Origin: Nemertoderma westbladi
Lineage: Eukaryota; Xenacoelomorpha; Nemertodermatida; Nemertodermatidae
Direction: 5' to 3'
NCBI GenBank assembly: GCA_032718475.1
Contig: JAUCBJ010006023.1
Coordinates: 1 to 64,000, forward strand
Length of the DNA: 64,000 bases
Shown here: one piece after another, positions 12,101 through 24,100 of the stretch
How positions within the stretch are numbered: the first letter of the stretch is position 1
Layout: each line of letters begins with the position of its first letter
Notes under the pieces: model-generated
What the model saw: the letters and a program-made list of their open reading frames with translations, nothing else
The model's database searches: none
Told to the model about the DNA's origin: nothing
Program-made: the position numbers and the translations under genes

Positions 12101-15100
12101 TGCGGTAACCCTGCAATCCACCCAATACTGGTAATAATTTCGATTGAATTAGTTTGCAGTATATCCTGTGGCTACTTCTTCAGAATGCTTCGGTGACTTG
12201 ATTTATATGTGGTCAGCGTAAGGATTTATCCTCTACGGCGTCTACTCAATAGGGTCAGAAGATCTAAAGACTCTTATCCAAGAACCAGAGGTCTAATCTG
12301 CAAACTCTGTCTTCTGTCTCTTGTTGGCGAAATGAGACCAACCTGTGACTCACCTGGATACAGGTACCAAAGATAAATAGTCCCGTCCGCCTATCAGCGA
12401 GAAACAAAGTAGTTCATCCAATTCGAGATTTGTGACACATTCTTACATCTGAAATGTTACTGTAAGAGATACAGTAATTTATTCTCCATCAGAAACAGTC
12501 TACTCCCGCCATGTTTTCTTTACAATAGAGGTCTCATTGCCCCCCCCCCCCCCCCCCCCCCCCCTAAACTTGACACTTGAACAAAACCACTTCTGCTTCG
12601 CAGGACATTGCTATTCCTATGAGGACCAGCCTGTGCACAATGATGTGCTTTGGCAACCTCATGGAGAAAATTAGCATGATGGACAGCCTGTGACTTTCTT
12701 GAGACGCCTCTTAAAGGACACTGGCCTTGAAGATGTGATAATCTCTCTAAAATCATGGGGAATACTTAGTTGTTGTGGCGCAATTTTGTCAATAAGCCGG
12801 CATAGCATTCTTAATGCACGCTGCATTGTTGAATGCTAATTGTGGATTGCGTGGTTGTGGCACAAATATTATGTTAAGCCATCATAGCATCTCAATGTGT
12901 ATCTGGTTTAGAATAAATAGAACATCAATTATAGATGAAAAATATATTTGAAATGCGAATTTACAGTAACTGCACTGAATATTAGTGGCAGACTCCAGGT
13001 CGTTGAAACTGTGTGATCAGGGTATTATCAGAAAATGTAGAAGTGGTTAAATTATATGGTTCAAAATACAGGTTATTGTGTAAATGTTGGTTGCCAATAA
13101 AATACTTCCGGTTCTCAGTCTAGTTGGAATGTTTGGTTTTCATAAATTAAAAATGGCAGTGCGTATTTAAAAAATAGCAGTACCAGTATCAGAGAGAGTA
13201 ACAGTAACTGTAACCTAGAGGTCAGTAATAAATCATCTTACATCTTTATCGCTATATCTGGAATCCATCCATTCCGTTGTAAAGGTGAATTCTGTATCAA
13301 AGTCTGTAACTCGACCCTTTTCTTTTGCATCCATTTTTACTACTTGCAGTTGCACATCAACGTTTACTGTAAAATATTTAATAATATTGTGATTTATAAC
13401 ACAATATTGACAGACATTTTGTTTGTAAAAACATGCATATGGTTTTTAGATATGTGCACCAGTTATTGTTGTTTTAGTAGGGACGTTAAGCACCATATTT
13501 TGGAGGAATTGTGCATTTTGTGATAAAAGCACCAAAACTTACCCAAAGATTGTCCATATAAGGGCGAGTGTCTTAAGATAGGGAACCACCTCTGAATATC
13601 ATTGGTACCATGTTACCATGACAACAAAGACTACTTACCTTAGTAACGGTTGATTGCCTCAATGAAATTTCCCTCAAAATTGGTCAAATTACACTTTGTT
13701 ATATAGCGAATTACTTAAAAGTTTAGGAGACTGAATATTCAAAGGAGGGCCAAAGAACACAGAACAGCAGTACAGCCCAAGATGATTGCTTGCTGCATCT
13801 GGTACCGCTACCGGTAATTAGCAGGCCTCATTATTTTTGAGAAATTGCAAATTTATCAACAATAAGCTATTTTTGCGATATTTTTCATTTTATTTTTGCT
13901 ATTTTTGCGATGTAGTCTAAATCATCCTGTAATGATTACTTAACTCTCTTTTATAATATTTAACTGCTATTTGTGCTGTGTGGGACATATTTCAATAATT
14001 ATGATGTTTAAGTAATTTACTAAGTATTCAATGGTGTATCAATATCAACTGATTAACCGTCCTGTAATTATATGTATTACCGTAAATATTGAAACATGTT
14101 TGTTACATACTGTATGTATAGTCCTATAGTATTTTATCTAATCAATTAGGTCTACAGGTTGTCTTGGATAGCCTTTGACTGACACTTATTAAATATTAAT
14201 GTAACTATCAGTACTTTATTTTTGTACTGCCTTTGCCTTTGGTGTTATTTTTCGGACATGCTAAAGTAATGTTAATTAAATAATGATCTTATCTTATCTT
14301 ATTATCTTACAAGAACTGCAGTACGGTAATTATTTATATTCTATTTCTAAGTAAATCACAATTTCTCTTTAGACTAACTCACTGACATGTAGCAGTATCA
14401 TACAGTAGTATGCGGACAACCTTAGTAGCCTACCGGACCACCACTGGTAACACTACCGTAGCCTATACTGTGAAAATGAAAGTTATTATTAAAATAGGCC
14501 TATACTGTAGGGTTGTGTAGGCCCATTTAGCCTATACCTTGAAAATGAAACTTATTATTAAAATAGGCTTACAGTATACTGTAGGGTTGTATAGAGTCCC
14601 ATTTTCTGTCTCTATCAGAATAATTTTTTTAAAACTTTAATGTGACAAATTTCTATTAATATAAGTATATTTATGTAAATAAATAACTATTGCATGCAAT
14701 ATTTGAAAAATAAGTTTTAAGAGAATTACTGAAGATTATTAAGAGCGCTCTTAATTATTATTAAGAGCGCTCTCAATTATTATTAAGCGCGCTTTTAATA
14801 ATTATTAAGAGCGCTCTTAATAATTATTAAGAGCGTTCTTAATAATATCTATTGCGCTCTTAATAATTATCTAGAGCGCTCTAGATACATTTTTTTTTCA
14901 AAATGTCCCTTTAGGGGCTCCGTAATTATTAGATTTTGCTTTCTCATTTTCTGAAATATTAAAATATGAATTTGTCCAGAGTGGATTCGTATTTTTGGAC
15001 AGACAAAAACGGTAGTGGATCAGAAACAGGCAAGTTTTACCAGTGATGCCACATAAATGGAACTGGTCAGTTGTATTGATGACATAACAGAAGTTGAACT

Positions 15101-18100
15101 GATCAGTTTTAAAGTCAATTTTAGAATTGCCATCTTTTCTGGAGGGGAAGCCGGGAAGGTGGTGTCTTCGACATATCCAAGTAATATTATAAACCGTGGA
15201 TGCATCGTGGGGGCATCCGGGTGGCGTATTCCCAATCCTTACACCAGTAGGAACACATCCTGAATTGGGACAAAGTGTTCCGAACGCTGTAAGGAATGGA
15301 GAAAATGGGTGAAATCATGTAAGGATTATTATACCAACAGTATTAGAAGTGTAGGCTAGCAGCAGCAGGTAACATAGGCCTATAATAGAACATTGTTGTT
15401 ATGGTTTATACAGGGTTTCATGCATATGCTAAAACGATTGGAACATTGACTACTAATGTCTAGGGATACATTCCTTTTTTACACAGAGTTCAACTGTTAG
15501 ACTGTAGGTTTGCTCAGGAATAGGAATATGGACTACGTGGCTAGCCCCACGATTGAAACATTGGAACTAAGTTCGTATCCATTGGAACTAAATTCGTTTC
15601 CATTGGAACTAAGTTCGTATCCATTGGAACTAAATTCGCATGCATTGGAACTAAATTCGCATGCATTGGAACTAAGTTCGCATCAATTGGAACTAAGTTC
15701 GTTTTGATAATCTGGGATTGGAACTAAGTTCGCCTCGATTGGAACTAAGTTCGCTTTATAAAATTTATTTTGGAACTAAATTCGTTTCAATTTGGAACTA
15801 AGTTCTCCTTTGAAAATGTGCGATTGGAACTAAGTTCGTGCTACCAACTGCACTAGCGCGCCGACGAGGAGCTCTTACAACAGGAAGTAAACAGATGCCT
15901 GCTGGCCGACCTCATGGTACTTGATATGTCTCGACGCGCTAAAAAGCGTCGTAGAAACATAAAAGTAAATCGAATAAATGCTAACCATCAGTTGAAAAAT
16001 GTAAGAGTTTATTTCATTGGATCATTTATGTTAACATATTGTGAAATGCTTTTAAATATGAACATCAAATGAATAAATTTTAATATTAAATACTATCTTT
16101 TCCATCAGAAAAATCAAGGAGAATGCTCTGTAAAACGATTCCTTAGACAAACGTTATTTCCACTCTGAATATATGTCTTGTATATAGTTATTCGTATATA
16201 TTTATTTTTACTGTTACCTGACATTGTTTAATATGCAGATAATCCTTACATGATTTCACCCAATTTCACCACTCCTTACAGCGTTTGGAAACTTTCTACC
16301 TGGCAACTGAGTATAAAACCCTAACACTAGTTCGTCCTTTCTCTCCATTCCTTAAATTATTTCAACATTCAATCAAAACATAGCTCATTAACCAATCCCA
16401 TGCACCAATTCATGATGTGGTTCTGGTAGTCTAAGGATTGGGAATGCCCATCCGGGGATTTGAGAGGAAGCAATTCAATGTATGGGTACTATTAATGTAC
16501 ATAATGGGATTGATGAAGGAGGTCCGCTTCGCGAGTTTTTCGTCTTGCCATAAAAGATATGAAAGAATTACTGATATTTAATGGGGATGATAATTGCAAA
16601 AACTTATCTCTTGACGCCTTGTCTTCGAATAGAAAACGGTACTTTACGGTTGGAGCTACCCTTGCTGCATCTATTGTCCACCGCGGACCAATTCCATCAC
16701 AACAATTCATATCTCCTTTATTATATGATATGATAGAAAAGGATGATAATAAAGTTAAACCTGTTCTATCTGACATTGGGGGTTTTGATTTTGCATCATC
16801 GAATTGAAGCTGTAAGTTAAAATTCAATATTTATTTCAAATTAGACTTATTCAGTATAGTATTTTTAGGTTAAAATTTATATTTATGTCAATTATTTATA
16901 TAATATTAATTTTATTAGATAAGTGCATGTGAAACTGAGACCGAATTTCGTGAGGCAGTTTCGAACGCAGAATATTTCATAGGTTTAATTGGTGGATTTA
17001 ACCTTGCAATGAAATACCAAGATAATGATGACTTGGTTACATGTTTACTCAAATTCTTTGTTGTGGATCGCGTCTGCCTGCGGGCGGGCCTCTTGAACAG
17101 TACGGATCTACTCTTCTGGACATTATCACTCCTGCTATCAATCAATTTTCTTAATGAGTAATTACATTAAATGATGATTTTATTATCAATTTTATTTATT
17201 AATTAATTAGCAATTTTATTTTATTGTATTGTTGTCACTTCAACTTATCATCTATTGTACTATTTGGCTATAACGGTTCAACTTCAAACTCCAACCAAGA
17301 ACCAACTACAAACTTTATTATCTCACCCTGCAGCATAGAACTACAACACTCGGTAGGTAACTGGTGAACAGCGCGGCAGAATTCTGAATGACATGATTTT
17401 TCTGAGGTCATGCATGACATTTGACTGTGTCACCAGACTTTTGACTCTTTTACTGCAACTTGTGATATGCGGAGGCGAAATTTGGCATAATTATTAACTA
17501 CGAATTGAAAAATTGCGCAACTATTTAATAAAGTTATTAATCGTGGCCAGTCAATAACATTATAAAAATATACTATTATATAATAAAGTTAGTAATGCAG
17601 AAAGTAGTCAGTCCTTCACTCTCAGCTGGCATCCATCTATATCTAAAAGTTACTACCATTTCAATTATTGTGTAACCAATATAAGTGCAGCTAACATAAA
17701 TAGTTAGGTACTTACAAACTCCATTGGTAATAGGTGGCTCTTTGTTTTTGTATCCCAGAACTTCCAATGTATAAACGAATGACTTTTTATTTGTGCTGAA
17801 AATGAAACATTAATAGTCATGCATGCTATTATAATTGTTCCACATATAACAGTTCCACATTACTATGGAACTGCTATCCTGTTGCAAGAAACTCACTTAA
17901 TTTGAATATACAGTACATTACCTGACCTTATCGATAATAAATAGTTAAAAACTTACCCATCAAATAAATCCATTTCTGTATGCATATTGAAAAAGGAAAT
18001 ATTATCTTCAGTATATATCTTCAGTATATATCTTCAGTATATTATATTTAATATTATATTCAGTAAACATCATATACATATACAATGATTATATTATTAG

Positions 18101-21100
18101 ATAACATCCATCAAACAGCTTGATTTCTTTATGCAAATTTGAAAATGAACGTATTAATTATGAAAATTATATTGAGATCTCGATAATTTATTTCACTACA
18201 CATTTCATCACTTCACATATTTCCATACAATACAAACTATCAACCACTCTCCATACTAGCTACTACTACTAGGATCGGCATGCTGCATTGCATGTGCATT
18301 TTTAAGAATGCTGTGTGGCCTTGTCGACAAAATTGCGCCGCCACAACTCCCTATCACCCATGTCATTTGCTAGATCATCCGCATCTTCAAGGCCAGTGTC
18401 CTTTAAGATGCGTCTCAAGAAAGTCATGGGCTGTCCACCATGCTTATTCACTCCATGAGGCTGCACTCCATGAGGATTTTGCACTGGCTGGTCCTCATGG
18501 CGAAAGCAATGTCCTGCAAAGCGGAGGCGGCTTTGTTCTAGTGTCAAGCTTGGGGAAACCAATGAGACACCTCCAATGTTATATAGTGTCTGGTTGGAGA
18601 TGTGTGCATTGTACTTGACACAATGAACCCGGCGTAGGGTTCTTGTGAATGTGCCATCCAGAGATTTGGTGTCCTCAGCAGTTAGAGCCCAGCATGGACT
18701 CCCATAGAGTACTGGAACTACTGCTGCTCTAAATAAGACCGGACCTTAAGTTTCCGATTAATTCTCGGTGACTTCCAAATCCTGGAAAGCCTATTCAAGG
18801 CTGCCCATGCCTTTCCCTTACGAAGGTCTTCACCTGACTTCCGGATCCATGATCCCAGGTAACAGAAGTCGTCCACATGCTCAAGCATACCATCCTTTGA
18901 GCTTATGCTCATCTGATCAGAGATTTGCTGAGGACTTTCAAAGTTAACTGTCAACATTTTGGTCTTTCTGGAGCTATTAAAAAGACCAACACTAGAAGCA
19001 GCATGTTCTAATGAGCTGAGGAGCCGTTGGGCTCCCTCTAGTGATTCTGAGAGTATTCCTAAGTTATCAGCAAAGTTTAGATCAGTTAGGTAATTGGCAG
19101 GATTTCCTCGACTTCTGGAGCCAGTAGGTGGAGTTATCATCACCCCATCATCATTATGACCACTCTCCATGAGTGCTGTTCAGATTAAGACTACATGGAC
19201 ACTGCTGAAGAAGTAAACATGAGGTCATACCAGATCTACTTTTCAGGCAACATAAACAAGGAAAGCGTAGCCGCTGAGTGACCAGATATATGACATATAA
19301 AGGCCAACTTGAAAGAGATACTGGACTTGTGAGAAACTAAATTTCAACAACAATTTCAAAAAGGATCAGGAAACCTGGAATGATCTAATTTGCAATGTCG
19401 CAGCTCGCTCGACCTAGTAATAGTAGTAGTAATTTATTTTATGATATAATAGTTATCGTTGCAAATTTAATGTGAATTTGTAGCCATGTGATATAAAGGA
19501 AATATAACATCCTAGAACTACACCCTCCATATCAACTTTAAATATATTATTTATATATCAAAATGTTCCTGCTTACCACATTCCATTAGTAAACAATCTG
19601 TAGATTCCTCAAGTTCACCACAAGGTTGACCCCCAGGATCTGGTACTGTTGTGATTTCTCTTCCATAAACTTCTACTCCTTCGCCGCAAGGGACACTGCA
19701 ATGTGTCTTTAGAGCCCAATCCGACACAACACAGTCAACTAATGAGATATTAATGATAACGTTTCATTAAATATAATATTAATAAGATTTCTAAAATTAA
19801 TTAAAATTAATCGCAAATGCAAAATATTATAAATCATATTCATTAACTTTTTATATAAACCCATTGCTTTCTATTAGAAAATTTGTTTTTTTGATTAGAA
19901 TTATCCTCCTAACACCACTTTAACGAACATGTTTTCAGTTGTGGATAATGAAAGCAATGTATTATTTTCTGAAGGAAGTGAAGGATGTAAACTATATTAC
20001 TTTTCTGGTAGCCTGATTATATAGAACAATGTTCTAAAAACATAGATAAATACATATGTGATTGATCAGCACTATGCTAATTATGCATGTGCATTGCTGG
20101 CAGATGCACATAAACTAATCACCCCAATTACAAATTTAGTGTCCGCCCAGCACTGAGCAACCACGAAGTTAATTTATCTTCAGACAGGTGTTGGTTGCAC
20201 TTGAAATTGTACGAGGATGTGAAAAGACTGTGATCCTCCTGACAATAACAGTGACTGACTATTTAAAGTGGCAGGTTTGGTAGATGCAATAATTTTTTAA
20301 CAAAATTGCTTAGCACCCCATTGCCCAACACCGATATATGTTTGGAAACCATGAGTGAAAGTACCTTTGAAAACTATTGAATATCACAAAATTGAAAAGA
20401 GCATTGAAAAGACATTGAAAACAGCTTTGTGCATGGATTGTATCTCATTTCACAACTCTGAATCTGTGACCTGAATCTGAATCTGAGACTATTCTGAAAA
20501 TCTCTCTGTTAGATTAATCCGACCACAAAATGTTAATTTTAAAATCACTAATTTTATTTCAAATGACTACTTTCACTTATTGCAGTTGTTAGCTATAATA
20601 GTAATTAGAGCAATATTGATGATAGTGAAAAATGTTGATGCTTGGTCTAATCTAAAACCAAATTTGGAATCACCATTATTGTTGAATTATGAATGGGAGA
20701 ATCTTTTAGGCTCGTTAAGCCAAGGAATGCCTGTTCACCACCATGGTTGATCTTCAACAGTAAACCATTCCACTCTGTTTCCCAAATTGCCTTGGTTCCC
20801 ATTTATCACCCACTGAACGATGAAAGCCGGGGTTATTATTGTTAGGGATACAGTGTACCCTATTGTCGTGGTAGTTAGATCCTACCTACTGATCTCTTGG
20901 TTACCAGTATTCTTCCTGACTGTCTTCTGTCCGTCACCAGGATATAAGCCTATGTTACTGTGTTGCTGGTACTGTATACTGTACTGGTATATGCTGTATG
21001 GTGGTGGGAAAGTGTTCTGCCGAGTGTCTGTGTTTGTCTTCAACTAAAAATAAACGGGTTATACGACTTCCGTATTATTATAGACTCTTTATTCACGATC

Positions 21101-24100
21101 TCAATAAAAGTGTAAAAGTGCAGTTGAATCATTGCTACATAAAATCATTATGCTCTAATCAAATACCTCATTAACTTACTACATTCCCTTGGTAAACAAA
21201 CTCTGGAATCTTCAAGTTCACCACACGGTTGACCCCCAGGATCCGGTACAGTTGTGATTTCTCTTCCATAAATCTCCACACCTTCTCCACAAATGACACT
21301 GCATTGTGTCTTTAGAACCCATTCTGATACAACACAGTCAACTAATGGGACATTAAGAAGGGTATCAGTTCCATATAGCATTACATTTTTATAACATAAA
21401 TCTTTGTTACCATGGAAACATTGTAGAGTTCTAGAACAAAATAATAATATTATACACTATTCTAGAACAAAAATATAATAAAAAATATAATGTTCTAGAA
21501 CATATAGCTAGTTATTTTTCAAATTTAAAATTGTTAGTAATTTAAAAAATATTCAAAAAATTTTTGAGGTGCGAAAAGCAGATAAGTCAAATGAATTCAA
21601 TAGCGCTTTGTGTGAGGAGTGCATTAAACCACAAAGATAAATTCTCCGAAAAACTCACAGAATACATTACATCCAAAGTGATAATTTTTTGGCGCTGATT
21701 CCAAATATAGTAAAATATTTCGACTTTTCTGGGTGTTTGATGGTCTTTTTTGGTGTCAAATGTGGTACTGCACCAAAATTAAAAATTTTAAAATTTTGGA
21801 TTACAAAAGTTGGCATAACTCAAGAACAAAACAAAATGGACAAAAAAAATGGACAAAAAATCGAAAAACTGATTTCAGATTCGGCATCACTATAAAATTT
21901 TACATCGGAAAACACATTAAAAATAAATCTGCTGAAAAAAAAGAACCCCCCCTTCCCCCCCCCCCCCCTCCCTCCTTAAACCAATGAACACCATCGCCCG
22001 AATAACCAGATTTACAAAGACAATTAAAACCTCCATCAATATTTGTGCAGATTGCTTTTGTTAGACAGTTGTGGGTGCTTGATGTGCATTCGTTAACATC
22101 TGTGAAAGCATTGAAAACTTGTTAAATATTTTATTATAATAATTAATTCAATACACCCCCATGCCCAGCCCATGTGGGGTAGAATGGGAACCAGTACAAA
22201 TTACAGCTGATGAAATAAATATATAGATGAAATTATTAAAAAATGCATTTTTGCCAAATTTCATTATAATTTTTATCCTAATACATAAACAAATATTGTA
22301 GCTTGCAAATGAATTCTAACTAAAACCAATTATTGTTAGTCAATAGTCGTTAATACAGAATATAATAATGAAATAATAATATATTAATTAGATGCTATTA
22401 ATTTTTTTTTTTTTCAAAAGTGCGCCCCCATTCGGGGCAATCCAAATTTATTAATAAACATCTTTATGTTTCTCAGTTAACACTATCAGTAAAAGCAACA
22501 ATAAATAATTATTTAGTAAAAAGTTTATAAAATACTAGTTAATGGTGGGGCATTTGGGCAGTTCTGGGTGTTTGATGGTCTTTTTTGGTGTCAAATGTGG
22601 TACTGCACCAAAATTAAAAATTTTAAAATTTTGGATTACAAAAGTTGGCATAACTCAAGAACAAAACAAAATGGACAAAAAAAATGGACAAAAAATCGAA
22701 AAACTGATTTCAGATTCGGCATCACTATAAAATTTTACATCGGAAAACACATTAAAAATAAATCTGCTGAAAAAAAAGAACCCCCCCTCCCCCCCCCCTC
22801 CCTCCTTAAACCAATGAACACCATCGCCCGAATAACCAGATTTACAAAGACAATTAAAACCTCCATCAATATTTGTGCAGATTGCTTTTGTTAGACAGTT
22901 GTGGGTGCTTGATGTGCATTCGTTAACATCTGTGAAAGCATTGAAAACTTGTTAAATATTTTATTATAATAATTAATTCAATACACCCCCATGCCCAGCC
23001 CATGTGGGGTAGAATGGGAACCAGTACAAATTACAGCTGATGAAATAAATATATAGATGAAATTATTAAAAAATGCATTTTTGCCAAATTTCATTATAAT
23101 TTTTATCCTAATACATAAACAAATATTGTAGCTTGCAAATGAATTCTAACTAAAACCAATTATTGTTAGTCAATAGTCGTTAATACAGAATATAATAATG
23201 AAATAATAATATATTAATTAGATGCTATTAATTTTTTTTTTTTTCAAAAGTGCGCCCCCATTCGGGGCAATCCAAATTTATTAATAAACATCTTTATGTT
23301 TCTCAGTTAACACTATCAGTAAAAGCAACAATAAATAATTATTTAGTAAAAAGTTTATAAAATAATAGTTAATGGTGGGGCATTTGGGCAGTTCAAGATG
23401 TGATACCTGTATTCTGAGCTACCTTTACAGTACATGCAGACACAATCGGTGTGAAATGGTGTATGAGTCTGGCAGAGTTTGTGATGAAATCCGTGCGCCG
23501 TTAGTCTGGTGGCGATGTTTCGGTTTGTTTGATTGGCTCTTTTCCAGTAGTTAGAGGCGAATGCGGGTCCTAGATTGTAGTATTGCTCGTAAAATTTCAG
23601 TTCTTTATCAGCTCGTATTTGACGGTATTGTTCTAGGACTGTTGGGTTGAAGTAGGTTGGGTGTTTTTCGGCAATGTCTTCTGTAAATGTTTTGCAGATG
23701 GTTAATTTGTGAACGAGAGTTGACGATGAATTAGTTGGCAGTGAAAGTAAACGTTTAAGGAAAGTCGATTTGATTTTGTCAAATTCGATAAGGTTTGAGG
23801 GTTTAAGATGGCTAGCGATTTCAGAGAAGGCATAGGTTACATACCGGGATATATTTTAATGTTGAAAATTTTAATACCAGTTTCAATAGAGACCAAATTT
23901 AGATTCCGTCGACATCCAATTATTGTGTAGGCGTTTTGTTTCTTGTTTTCAATGTGTTGAGAGAAGCAGAGGGTTGGTTGTAGTGTTATTCCCAGGTAGT
24001 TGTACTTGTTTGGTGATTTCGACATTTTCGTTACGGTAGGTGAATATATCTGTATTGGCTAATCTCCCTCCTCGTCGGAATTTTATAATTTTAGTTTTAC

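Larger units (their letters stand above)
21727..23395. repeat. 835-bp tandem duplication (21727-22561 and 22562-23395)
   Basis: Both copies run from TTCTGGGTGTTTGATGGTC through AAATTTTGGATTACAAAAG, a C-run, the decayed EGF exon, and the LINE-C tail to GGGGCATTTGGGCAGTTC. Offset is 835 bases. Apart from C-run length and a single base (AATACTAG versus AATAATAG) the copies look identical, so the event is recent and later than the LINE-C insertion. Confidence 0.92.

Noticed and set aside
15510-15707. Repeat protein with LELSSYP units; CRISPR-like spacing
   Set aside because: Tandem 21-bp minisatellite without unique spacers, in an animal genome; not CRISPR and not a gene.
17716-17795. Alternative reading of this exon as [17 protein letters not shown] spliced straight from the TSP1 exon
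   Set aside because: That frame leaves in phase 0 and cannot join the next ligand-binding exon, which needs phase 1; the other frame fits on both the downstream phase and the PP-linker sequence.
20820-21047. Hydrophobic plus-strand frame in the TSP1 intron
   Set aside because: No homology recognised, opposite strand to gene A, and typical of chance frames in AT-rich introns.
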